Assembly (NCBI GenBank): GCA_030049565.1
Contig: JASIKQ010000443.1
Location: 1 to 15,098 of the forward strand
Direction: 5' to 3'
Origin: Candidatus Sulfotelmatobacter sp.
GTDB taxonomy: Bacteria > Acidobacteriota > Terriglobia > Terriglobales > Acidobacteriaceae
DNA: 15,098 nt
The notes beneath the pieces are model-generated. The model was not told the origin of the DNA, did no database searches, and saw only the letters and a program-made list of their open reading frames with translations. How positions within the stretch are numbered: position 1 is the first letter of the stretch; the number at the start of each line of letters is the position of its first letter. The position numbers were made by a program, and so were the translations under genes. Shown here one piece after another: positions 7,027 through 14,102 of the stretch.

Positions 7027-7098
7027 AGAATAGGGATTTGCGAGGCTTAATCAGAGGCTCCTTAGATTACTGAATCAGAATCGTGGGATTTTTTCATC

Positions 7099-8715
7099 AT
7101 GAATAAGAATCTGCTTTGGAGACTGGGAATTATCGTTGCAACCCTGCTGGTCTTCGTGTTTGGAATTTTTGGCATTCCGCAGGGGCTCTCGGGTCACGCC
7201 CTGCTGAAGGCTATGACCGATCGCATTCATCTTGGCCTCGACCTGCGCGGCGGGACGCATTTGATTCTTCAGGTGCAGGTCAATGACGCGGTCAATGTCG
7301 ATGCGCAGAATGCCGTCGAGGTGCTCAAAGAGCAGCTCAACAAACATAAGATCAGCTACGCCGATATCTCCCAGCCTGACCCGCAGAATCAGCCGGACCA
7401 CGTTGTGCTCAAGGGCATTCCGCCGGAGGGTCATAAAGATTTGGTGGATATCGTCTCCGAGCGCCTGCCGGAATACAACCTGAGTTCGGAAGCGGGTAAT
7501 GCTTACACCCTCAGCATGAAGCCGCAGATGCTGACCGAACTGAAGAACAAGGCGGTGTCGCAGGCGATTGAAACCATCCGCAATCGTATTGACCAACTAG
7601 GCGTGAGCGAGCCTACGATCCAGGAGCACGGCCTCGGGCAATATCAGATACTGGTGCAGTTGCCGGATGTCGACGATCCCGGCCGGGTGAAAGACATCAT
7701 GCAGTCGACCGCCATGCTGGAGATCAAGCAGGTAATAGGCGGACCATATCCGAGCGAGCAGGCAGCCCTACAGGATAAGGGCGGGGTTCTGCCGCCGGAT
7801 GCGATCCTTTTGCCGGGACACGGAGCACCGGGTGCGCCGCCGGATCAGGAGGCGTGGTACTTGGTTTCGCGAGTCTCTGCGGTGCGCGGTAAGGACCTGC
7901 GCGACGCCCAGCCCAGCACCGATCAGAACGGACAGCCCAGCGTTCACTTCACGCTCACCGGTGAGGGTGGACAACGCTTCTATGCTTTCACTTCCGCCCA
8001 CGTGGATGACCGGTTAGGAGTAGTGCTCGACAATAAGGTGCAGGAAGTGGCGAATATTAAAGAGCCGATTCGTGACACCGGCGAAATCTCGGGCGGCAGC
8101 ATGACCCAGCAGCAAGCGAAGGATTTGTCGATGATCCTGCGCTCGGGCGCGTTGCCGGCGGGCATCAAGTATCTCGAAGAGCGCACGGTGGGACCGTCGC
8201 TGGGCGCGGATTCGATTCGACATGGGGTGACGGCGGCGATCATCGGCATGTTGGCCGTGCTGATCTTCATGCTGATCTATTATCGCGCGGCCGGCATCAA
8301 CGCGGATGTTGCGCTGCTTCTGAACTTGATTATTCTGCTCGGCTTCATGGGCTACTTCGAAGCTGTGCTGACGCTGTCGGGAATCGCTGGAGTGATTCTG
8401 ACGGTCGGTATGGGCGTGGATTCGAATGTGCTGATTTTTGAGCGCATCCGAGAAGAACTGCGCAACGGAAAAACGCCGCCGTCGGCAGTTGATCAAGGGT
8501 TCAGCCATGCCTGGATCACCATCGTCGACACGCACGTGACGACCATCGTCTCGGCGGCGATTCTGTTTATCTTCGGCACCGGCCCGGTAAAGGGATTTGC
8601 GGTTACGCTGACTTTTGGTCTGCTGGCGAACCTGTTTACCGCAGTTTTCGTGTCGCGTGCGATCTTCGACTGGGTGTTGAGCCGTAAACAGCGCGGAGAA
8701 GCCTTGAGTATTTAG
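7099..8715 (+). CDS. secD: Protein translocase subunit SecD
   Basis: Inner-membrane subunit of SecDF, which uses the proton gradient to pull exported proteins to the periplasmic side. The 538 residues begin with a transmembrane helix (about 8-28) and the family motif GLDLRGGTHL (46-55). A large periplasmic region (P1) follows, containing IRNRIDQLGVSEPTIQ and GLGQYQILVQLPDV. The C-terminal third carries five membrane helices, including the proton-path motif GMGVDSNVLIFERIREEL with Asp441. The ATG at 7099 is close to the membrane helix as expected, but no strong Shine-Dalgarno is visible. It is shorter than E. coli SecD (615), within the usual range for other phyla. It is separated from secF by 147 bases that hold an inverted repeat. 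Confidence 0.97.
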   Translation: MNKNLLWRLGIIVATLLVFVFGIFGIPQGLSGHALLKAMTDRIHLGLDLRGGTHLILQVQVNDAVNVDAQNAVEVLKEQLNKHKISYADISQPDPQNQPDHVVLKGIPPEGHKDLVDIVSERLPEYNLSSEAGNAYTLSMKPQMLTELKNKAVSQAIETIRNRIDQLGVSEPTIQEHGLGQYQILVQLPDVDDPGRVKDIMQSTAMLEIKQVIGGPYPSEQAALQDKGGVLPPDAILLPGHGAPGAPPDQEAWYLVSRVSAVRGKDLRDAQPSTDQNGQPSVHFTLTGEGGQRFYAFTSAHVDDRLGVVLDNKVQEVANIKEPIRDTGEISGGSMTQQQAKDLSMILRSGALPAGIKYLEERTVGPSLGADSIRHGVTAAIIGMLAVLIFMLIYYRAAGINADVALLLNLIILLGFMGYFEAVLTLSGIAGVILTVGMGVDSNVLIFERIREELRNGKTPPSAVDQGFSHAWITIVDTHVTTIVSAAILFIFGTGPVKGFAVTLTFGLLANLFTAVFVSRAIFDWVLSRKQRGEALSI

Positions 8716-8782
8716 CGATGGGGCGATGGAGTGATCTGGCGATTGAAAAAGTCCATGATGACGGTTTTAAATCGCCAATCAC
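8711..8782 (+). repeat. Repeat copy 2 plus long inverted repeat between secD and secF
   Basis: Bases 8711-8730 repeat the element found after yajC (6894-6913). They run directly into an inverted repeat: GTGATCTGGCGATTGAAAA (8731-8749) faces TTTTAAATCGCCAATCAC (8765-8782), pairing almost completely with one bulged base and one mismatch, around a 15-base loop. No T-run follows, so it is not a typical intrinsic terminator. It may slow or stabilise the transcript between secD and secF. The first copy overlaps the last secD codons. Confidence 0.6.
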
Positions 8783-8862
8783 CCGGTCCCACAATGGTTC
8801 AATAAGGAACAATAGCTTAATTTAAGCGACTTCATGGATCTTATTAAAGGGGTATAAGCAAG

Positions 8863-10038
8863 GTGGAGTTCTTTCATAATCCCAATATCGATTTTCTCGG
8901 CAAGAAGTGGTATTTTCTCGCCTTTTCTCTGATCTTTAGTGTGGCTGGTGTGTATTCCATGTTGTTCTGGCATCACATCCCTTACGGGGTCGATTTCCGC
9001 GGCGGAACTCTGGTGTACGTCAAGTTCTCGCACCCGCCCAACGACAACGCCCTGCGCGCCGCCATGGATCGAGCCGGCCTGCACCACGCCAAGATTCAGA
9101 GATACGACATCCCCTCGAACAATGAAGTTCTTATTGATTTGGACGTGCAGGAGACCAGCGAGCAGTCACTCGACAAGGGCAAGGCGCAGATCATCAATAC
9201 GCTGGAGAAGAACGTTCCGCCGGGCAAAATCGATCTGAATAATGCCCCGGTTCTCACCCTTAAGAACTACCTCATGGATAAGGATCCAATGCATCTCGGT
9301 TCCGATGCCGAGCAGAAATACAAGGAGCAGGCGCAGGCGATTGTGAATGGCCGCGATAAGGTGCACGGCGGAGTGCTGACTTCACTCGAGGAACTGAAAG
9401 GCGTGGTCGATCCCACGGTTTTGGCTTCGCTTTCCGATGGCTTCTTCCTTTCTGATTTTGGCGTGCGCAACGTGGAAATTGTCGGCCCGCAAGTCGGCGC
9501 GCAGTTGCGCAAGCAGGCGATTCTTGCCACCGCGTACTCGCTTGCCGGGATGCTGATTTATCTCGGTTTCCGATTCGAATGGATCTACGGCATCGCCGCC
9601 GTGGTCACGGTTTTTCACGACACGCTGATCACGGTAGGCGCATTCTCCTTACTCGACAAAGACATCTCTCTCACTGTCATAGCCGCCATTTTGACCCTGA
9701 TCGGTTACTCCAATAACGACACGATCGTGGTATTTGACCGCATCCGCGAAAACATTAAACTGATGCGGCGCGAGAAGCTGTCGGATATCGTCAACCGAAG
9801 CATTAACCAAACTTTAAGCCGGACCATCTTGACAGCGGGCTTAACCTTCCTTACCGTACTCGCACTGTATTTGTTTGGCGGCGAGGTGCTGCGTGGATTC
9901 AGCCTGGCGCTGGTGATCGGCATTCTGATCGGGACATATTCTTCGATCGCCATCGCCGCTCCGATTCTGGTGGCGTACCAGGACTGGAGAGTCAGGAAGG
10001 GAAAGCGGCCTACGGCGATGCCTGTACGGGCCCGGTAA
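8863..10038 (+). CDS. secF: Protein translocase subunit SecF
   Basis: Partner of SecD in the proton-driven export motor of the inner membrane. The 391 residues show an N-terminal helix (about 17-36), the family motif YGVDFRGGTLVYVKF (41-55), a periplasmic domain, and a C-terminal five-helix block with NNDTIVVFDRIREN carrying the conserved Asp and Arg. The GTG at 8863 is chosen because an in-frame TAA lies at 8845-8847; AAAGGGG (8846-8852) is a plausible ribosome site. It is longer than most SecF (about 300-320): the excess lies around residues 119-190 between the periplasmic domain start and VRNVEIVGPQVG, and is hydrophilic and Lys/Asp-rich. The gap before tonB (10039-10211) shows no clear promoter. 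Confidence 0.96.
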   Translation: MEFFHNPNIDFLGKKWYFLAFSLIFSVAGVYSMLFWHHIPYGVDFRGGTLVYVKFSHPPNDNALRAAMDRAGLHHAKIQRYDIPSNNEVLIDLDVQETSEQSLDKGKAQIINTLEKNVPPGKIDLNNAPVLTLKNYLMDKDPMHLGSDAEQKYKEQAQAIVNGRDKVHGGVLTSLEELKGVVDPTVLASLSDGFFLSDFGVRNVEIVGPQVGAQLRKQAILATAYSLAGMLIYLGFRFEWIYGIAAVVTVFHDTLITVGAFSLLDKDISLTVIAAILTLIGYSNNDTIVVFDRIRENIKLMRREKLSDIVNRSINQTLSRTILTAGLTFLTVLALYLFGGEVLRGFSLALVIGILIGTYSSIAIAAPILVAYQDWRVRKGKRPTAMPVRAR

Positions 10039-10211
10039 AGGCCGGATGGTTCCGCAAGAATTGTCGGATTAAGCTTTTATTTGCAGATAGTTGTGAGCAA
10101 ACAGGAGCCGAAACCGTCGCCATCCTGGAGGCTTGGATTAGCCAGGGAGCAAAGTGGGAGTAGTTGGTGTCTAAATGGTACGTAGGCTCTGTGTAGGGAG
10201 AGAAAACCTTT

Positions 10212-10952
10212 ATGTTTGAAGATAGCCTTCTGGAATCGGGCGGCAGGCTGAAAACCAAGCGGGGCAGAATGACTGCCTTCGCCATCGTGCTGGAGTGTCT
10301 GATGGTGGGAGTCATGGTTCTGATTCCGCTTATTTTCACCGAGGCGCTGCCGAAGCAGCAGTTAATGACCTTTCTGGTGGCCCCTCCGCCCCCCCCACCC
10401 CCGCCACCTCCGGCGGCCGCACCGGTGAAAATTGTCAAGCAGATTCAGACTGACATCGTGAATGGCGAATTGCGCACACCGACCAAGATTCCACAAAAGA
10501 TCCAGATGATTAAGGAAGACGAGGCCCCCCCGCCGGTGATGGCAACTGGTGGCGTGGTGGGCGGGGTGCCCGGCGGTGTTCCGGGTGGCCAAATGGGAGG
10601 GGTGATCGGCGGCATTATCAGCTCGACCCCGGTGGCCGTGCCCAAAGTGGCTACGCCGCAGCGCGTGCGGGTATCGCAGGGGGTATCGCAGGGCCTTCTG
10701 GTGCGCAGGGTGAACCCGGTTTATCCGCCGTTGGCGCGTCAGGCACGCATTCAGGGCACAGTGGTGTTGCACGCTGTGATCAGCAAGGACGGCTCAATTA
10801 CAGGCCTGCAACTGATTAGCGGACATCCCATGCTGGCGCCGGTGGCCATCGAAGCGGTGAAGCAGTGGAAGTACAAGCCATACCTGCTGAATGGCGAACC
10901 GGTAGAGGTAGATACCGAAGTTCTAGTCAACTTTACGCTTTCCGGCGGCTAG
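10212..10952 (+). CDS. tonB: TonB-like energy transducer
   Basis: Carries proton-motive energy from ExbB-ExbD across the periplasm to TonB-dependent outer-membrane receptors. The 246 residues contain a short cytoplasmic basic tail, one membrane anchor (about 21-43), a run of ten prolines (58-67) at the start of the periplasmic linker, a Gly-rich stretch with VPGG repeats (113-134), and a typical C-terminal TonB domain (about 160-246: NPVYPPLARQARIQGTVVL, AIEAVKQWKYKPYLLNGEPV, VNFTL). The ATG at 10212 is preceded by AGGGAGAG (10195-10202). The gene opens a tonB-exbB-exbD-exbD set. The proline codons include a run of eight C (10389-10396), a possible slippage site. Family certain; the receptors it serves are not in the window. 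Confidence 0.93.
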   Translation: MFEDSLLESGGRLKTKRGRMTAFAIVLECLMVGVMVLIPLIFTEALPKQQLMTFLVAPPPPPPPPPPAAAPVKIVKQIQTDIVNGELRTPTKIPQKIQMIKEDEAPPPVMATGGVVGGVPGGVPGGQMGGVIGGIISSTPVAVPKVATPQRVRVSQGVSQGLLVRRVNPVYPPLARQARIQGTVVLHAVISKDGSITGLQLISGHPMLAPVAIEAVKQWKYKPYLLNGEPVEVDTEVLVNFTLSGG

Positions 10953-11010
10953 ACACCGGGAAGCGTATTATGGGTGATGCGGTACGGCTAGAACGGCAAG
11001 CGGAATGGCC

Positions 11011-11042
11011 CTCCCCTGCCTGGGCAAACAGCGGCTGGGGAG
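11011..11042. terminator. Stem-loop between tonB and exbB, possible attenuator or terminator
   Basis: CTCCCCTGCC (11011-11020) and GGCTGGGGAG (11033-11042) pair at nine of ten positions around a 12-base loop, 58 bases after the tonB stop. No T-run follows immediately, so full termination is doubtful. It is the main structure in the 236-base tonB-exbB gap. A TTGACA (11127-11132) lies further down as a possible -35, but the hexamer 17 bases on is poor (ATCAGA). Confidence 0.35.
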
Positions 11043-11188
11043 AGTTGGCTTTTGAGGACGCGACCGTCGGGTTTTCATTCTGGTGCGCAAGGCATCTAAG
11101 GTTGTGGCCAGTTTTTGCCGTCCGGCTTGACAGCGCAGGGAAATCTCGCATCAGAGTCTAAATAGTTCCGAGGAGGAAAAAGCAACTC

Positions 11189-11950
11189 ATGTTCGCAGCT
11201 AACTTCGCAGCAGTGGTTCTGGCTCATGTGCCCCGGGCAGCCGCCTGGATGGTTCAGGAAGGCGGCGCGGTGGGATGGGACCCGATTTCGCTATGGCACC
11301 AGATGGGTATCGTAGCCAAGATCGTGGTCGTCATCCTGTTCATCATGTCTGGCTGGTCGATCGGGGTCATGATTGACCGCGCCATGGCATACAACGCAGC
11401 CCGCAAACAGTCTCGCTCCTTCGCTCCCGCGGTGGCGGGCGCACTGCGCGATGGCCGCATCGACGAAGCCATCAAGGTGGCCGAGCGCAACAAGAAGAGC
11501 CATCTGGCCAAGGTGGTCACCGCCGGCTTGATGGAATTCAAGGCCCATCAGGATAGTCCCGGCGCCATTCCCGGCGAAACCATCGAAGCCTCCAAGCGCG
11601 CTCTGGAGCGCACCGAAGCCATAGTTCACGCTGAACTGAAGCGCGGCTTGGGTGGTCTGGCGACGATCGGCTCGACCGCTCCCTTCGTGGGGCTGTTCGG
11701 TACGGTGATGGGAATTCTGAACGCCTTCAAGGGTATTTCCGAGCAGAAGGCAACCGGTCTGGGCGCGGTGGCGGGCGGCATTTCGGAAGCTCTGGTGACC
11801 ACGGCTTTCGGTCTGCTGGTCGCTATTCCGGCCGTGATGATGTTTAACTACCTCACCGGGCGCGTGGAAGCGTTCGACGTGGAGATGGATAATTCCTCGA
11901 GCGAACTGATCGACTACTTCCTGAAGCGGCGCGACGTTCGGCGGTCGTAG
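11189..11950 (+). CDS. exbB: ExbB/TolQ-type proton channel protein
   Basis: Inner-membrane pentameric scaffold that conducts protons with ExbD and energises TonB. The 253 residues show three membrane helices (about 41-63, 158-180 and 199-222). The cytoplasmic region between helices 1 and 2 includes DGRIDEAIKVAERNKKSHLAKVV, and the MotA/TolQ/ExbB core is GGLATIGSTAPFVGLFGTVMGI (155-176), with a pore-lining Thr163, then a second Thr-rich helix (ALVTTAFGLLVAIPAVM). A good Shine-Dalgarno GAGGAGGA (11170-11177) precedes the ATG. Placement between tonB and two exbD genes favours the Exb over the Tol assignment. No defect is seen. Confidence 0.93.
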   Translation: MFAANFAAVVLAHVPRAAAWMVQEGGAVGWDPISLWHQMGIVAKIVVVILFIMSGWSIGVMIDRAMAYNAARKQSRSFAPAVAGALRDGRIDEAIKVAERNKKSHLAKVVTAGLMEFKAHQDSPGAIPGETIEASKRALERTEAIVHAELKRGLGGLATIGSTAPFVGLFGTVMGILNAFKGISEQKATGLGAVAGGISEALVTTAFGLLVAIPAVMMFNYLTGRVEAFDVEMDNSSSELIDYFLKRRDVRRS

Positions 11951-12015
11951 TCGAGATTAAGACGGCTGGATTGAAACCGGCCGGTATTGTGAAGGAGTGA
12001 CGCATTGAGTTGCTG

Positions 12016-12068
12016 CCTGGCAGCCAGGATTCATCCTGGTTGCCGGGCCTCCGGACTCTCTGCGGAGG
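12016..12068 (+). promoter_or_regulatory. Two tandem stem-loops between exbB and exbD
   Basis: The first stem is 13 bp with two G-U pairs: CCTGGCAGCCAGG (12016-12028) with CCTGGTTGCCGGG (12035-12047), loop ATTCAT. The second begins at the next base: CCTCCG (12048-12053) with CGGAGG (12063-12068), loop of nine. G-U pairs in the first suggest selection for RNA structure rather than a DNA palindrome. No T-run follows. The second stem traps a GGAGG lying 16 bases before the exbD ATG, leaving the closer GGGAGA (12073-12078) free. Confidence 0.55.
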
Positions 12069-12084
12069 TATTGGGAGAAACGCT

Positions 12085-12549
12085 ATGGCGCTAGCCAAAC
12101 GAAACGAAGGGGCCAAGGTAAATTCCGACATCAACGTCACGCCCATGGTGGATGTGATGCTGGTGTTGCTGATCATCTTCATGGTGATCACGCCCATGTT
12201 GCAGAAGGGGATCAGCGTAGACATGGCCAAAGTTAACAATCCGACGCCCATGGAGGATGCAGACAAAGAAGACGCTCTTCTGGTGTCGGTGATGCGCGAC
12301 GGAACCGTCTACTTTGGTTCCGATAAAGTGGCGGTGGATAGTCTGACGGGCAAAGTGAAAGATCGCCTGACGAATAAGGTGAACAAGGAGGTCTACCTCA
12401 AGGCCGACGCCCGTGCCCACTTCGGCAAGGTGGTAGAGGTGGTGGATGCGGTGCGCGCCGCCGGGGTTGACGATTTAGGCTTGCTCACTGAGCAGAGGAA
12501 AACGACTAATCCAGCAAAAGCCCCGGCAACTCCGGCGCCCGGGCAATAA
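12085..12549 (+). CDS. exbD: ExbD-family biopolymer transport protein, first copy
   Basis: Single-pass inner-membrane partner of ExbB that carries the protonatable aspartate and drives TonB. With the ATG at 12085 the protein has 154 residues: a short cytoplasmic tail, the signature DINVTPMVDVMLVLLIIFMVI (15-35) with the key Asp23 in the membrane helix, and a periplasmic ExbD domain ending in an Ala/Pro-rich tail. The ATG is preferred over an in-frame TTG at 12010 because GGGAGA (12073-12078) stands just upstream and because the extension would be encoded by the two stem-loops at 12016-12068. It follows exbB by 134 bases and is followed 17 bases later by a second exbD. Confidence 0.92.
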   Translation: MALAKRNEGAKVNSDINVTPMVDVMLVLLIIFMVITPMLQKGISVDMAKVNNPTPMEDADKEDALLVSVMRDGTVYFGSDKVAVDSLTGKVKDRLTNKVNKEVYLKADARAHFGKVVEVVDAVRAAGVDDLGLLTEQRKTTNPAKAPATPAPGQ

Positions 12550-12566
12550 ATAGAGGAGATTGATTT

Positions 12567-13007
12567 ATGTCAATGGCAGTTGGTCCGGGCGGCGGCCAAA
12601 GCGCAAATATTAACGTGACTCCGCTCATTGACGTGTTGCTGGTGCTGCTCATCATTTTCATGGTGATCACGCCCTTGACGCCGAAAGGCCTAGATGCGCT
12701 GGTTCCGCAGCCGCCTCCGCCGAATGCGCCCAAGAACAATACACCCGACCGCACTATTGTCGTGCAGTTGATCGATCGCGGCGCAGGTCAGGATCCCGGT
12801 GTGAAAATCAACCAGGAAGATGCCACCTGGGACAATCTGCAAGGCCGTCTCGCCGACATCTACAAAACGCGCGCCGAGAAGGTGATGTTCGTCAAAGGCG
12901 ATGACAACATCCCGTTCGCCGATGTGGCCAACGTCATTGACATTGCCCACGCTGCGGGCGTGGATAAGGTCGGGTTGATCACCGCCAAGATCGAAGCGGG
13001 CGGCTAA
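12567..13007 (+). CDS. exbD: ExbD-family biopolymer transport protein, second copy
   Basis: A second, diverged ExbD of 146 residues. The signature ANINVTPLIDVLLVLLIIFMVI (13-34) carries Asp22 in the single membrane helix. The periplasmic part starts with a Pro-rich stretch (VPQPPPPNAP) and holds VMFVKGDDNIPFADVANVIDIAHAAGVDKVGLI, the usual ExbD C-terminal fold. GAGGAG (12553-12558) precedes the ATG. It is only 17 bases downstream of the first exbD and so almost surely co-transcribed. Two ExbD paralogues may form heterodimers around one ExbB pentamer, or one may serve another TonB; the sequence does not decide. Confidence 0.92.
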   Translation: MSMAVGPGGGQSANINVTPLIDVLLVLLIIFMVITPLTPKGLDALVPQPPPPNAPKNNTPDRTIVVQLIDRGAGQDPGVKINQEDATWDNLQGRLADIYKTRAEKVMFVKGDDNIPFADVANVIDIAHAAGVDKVGLITAKIEAGG

Positions 13008-13073
13008 CCGCGGGGGCAGGCAAGGCGCAGGATCGCGGAGCGTTATTGGCACATCCATTTGTGTTCAGAAGTG

Positions 13074-13097
13074 AAAGCGGCGTCATCCCGCCGGTTT
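13074..13097 (+). terminator. Weak candidate terminator after the exb genes
   Basis: AAA-g-CGGCG (13074-13082) and CGCCG-g-TTT (13089-13097) form a short GC stem with a six-base loop, flanked by A and T triplets. It lies 67 bases after the second exbD and before the promoter of the TPR gene, a sensible place for termination. The T tract is short. The rest of the 221-base gap shows no gene. Confidence 0.27.
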
Positions 13098-13170
13098 GAC
13101 TAGAGGGATCTTGCCTTCGACGCTGTATGAGATGGCAGCAGCTTTAGTCCAAAATACCCCGACGATGTGC

Positions 13171-13200
13171 TTGTCAACCTCGTATGGTTGGGCCTAGGAT
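13171..13200 (+). promoter_or_regulatory. Candidate sigma-70 promoter for the TPR lipoprotein
   Basis: TTGTCA (13171-13176, five of six bases of TTGACA) and TAGGAT (13195-13200, four of six of TATAAT) are separated by 18 bases. Transcription would start near 13207, giving a leader of about 22 bases that contains AGGGAG (13211-13216) before the ATG at 13229. It would separate this gene from the exb operon. Confidence 0.42.
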
Positions 13201-13228
13201 GCTGTGTGCAAGGGAGACTCATACCGCA

Positions 13229-14068
13229 ATGAATAAACCTATTCGACTGCTGACGGTAGCAGCCGCGACGCTGGCGATTTTGTTTTCTCTCGGCTGCGAC
13301 AAGTTGCGCGCCCGCGATCAACTGAACAAGGGCGTTACCGCTTATAAAAATGCCAAGTACGAAGAAGCCATCGATCATTTCCAGCAAAGCGTGGCCTTGG
13401 ATCCGAAACTGATTAACGCCAAGATGTACCTGGCTACCGCCTTCGCTCAGCAATACATTCCCGGCGCCGACACTCCCGATAACAACAAAATGGCCGAGCA
13501 GGCCATTGAGCAATACAAGCACGTGCTCGACATGCCGAATACGGCGCGGGAACAGAAGGTGAATGCCGCCAAGGGCGTCGCGTCGTTGTACTACAACATG
13601 AAGAAGTTCGACGACGCCAAGAAGTACAACCACATGGTTTCGGAATTGGACCCGAACGATCCGGATCCGTACTATTCCATTGGCGTCATCGATTGGGCTG
13701 AGTGCTACCAGCCGCGCATGGAAGAGCGCGCCAAACTTGGCCTCAAGCCCGATGAGGAACTGAATCCCAAGAACAAAGACCAGAAAAAGGCTTGTGAGCA
13801 ATTAAAAACCCAGAATTGGCCGCTGATTCAGGAAGGTATTGACAACCTCAATCACGCCATCCAACTGCGCCCCGACTACGACGACGCTATGGCCTACCTT
13901 AACCTGATGTTTCGTGAAAAGGCCGACGTGGAATGCGATGACCTCGCCACCCGCCAGGAAGATCTGAAAACCGCCGACCATTGGGTGGATCAGACGCTGA
14001 TTACCAAAAAGGCAAAGGCCGAGAAGCAGCCGGGCGCGCAAGGGATCACATTGGATCAGAGCAAATAG
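13229..14068 (+). CDS. TPR-repeat lipoprotein
   Basis: A 279-residue secreted lipoprotein of unknown specific role. The ATG at 13229 is preferred over an in-frame GTG at 13184: it follows AGGGAG (13211-13216) and gives a proper lipoprotein signal, with basic MNKPIR, a hydrophobic core and lipobox FSLGC, Cys23 being the acylation site. The mature part holds TPR-like helices: LNKGVTAYKNAKYEEAIDHF and QSVALDPK (32-60), AEQAIEQYKHVLDM (89-102), VASLYYNMKKFDDAKKYNHM (117-136), ELDPNDPDPYYSIGVI (139-154), and DNLNHAIQLRPDYDDAMAYL (205-224). The end is Lys-rich. Such proteins are protein-interaction scaffolds; next to tonB-exbBD it may be an envelope accessory, but that is only context. It does not resemble a named BamD or LptE-type protein clearly. 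Confidence 0.85.
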   Translation: MNKPIRLLTVAAATLAILFSLGCDKLRARDQLNKGVTAYKNAKYEEAIDHFQQSVALDPKLINAKMYLATAFAQQYIPGADTPDNNKMAEQAIEQYKHVLDMPNTAREQKVNAAKGVASLYYNMKKFDDAKKYNHMVSELDPNDPDPYYSIGVIDWAECYQPRMEERAKLGLKPDEELNPKNKDQKKACEQLKTQNWPLIQEGIDNLNHAIQLRPDYDDAMAYLNLMFREKADVECDDLATRQEDLKTADHWVDQTLITKKAKAEKQPGAQGITLDQSK

Positions 14069-14102
14069 GGCCTGTTTCTGCGGCCAGTGGCCTATCCCCA
14101 GA

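Noticed and set aside
10865..11161. 98-codon open frame overlapping the tonB end
   Set aside because: Out of frame with tonB, no recognisable motif, no ribosome site, and mostly over the tonB domain and the stem-loop; treated as chance.
12010..12084. TTG-initiated longer version of the first ExbD
   Set aside because: The added residues are encoded by the two stem-loops and would precede the usual short cytoplasmic tail; the ATG at 12085 has its own ribosome site.
13184..13228. Longer TPR protein starting with GTG at 13184
   Set aside because: It would bury the lipoprotein signal peptide behind 15 polar residues and overlap the candidate -10 element; the ATG at 13229 gives a clean lipoprotein signal.
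14065..14095. Stem between the convergent TPR and membrane-protein genes as a two-way terminator
   Set aside because: The arms ATAGGGCC and GGCCTAT need a bulge, the loop is 16 bases, and no T-run is present on either strand.
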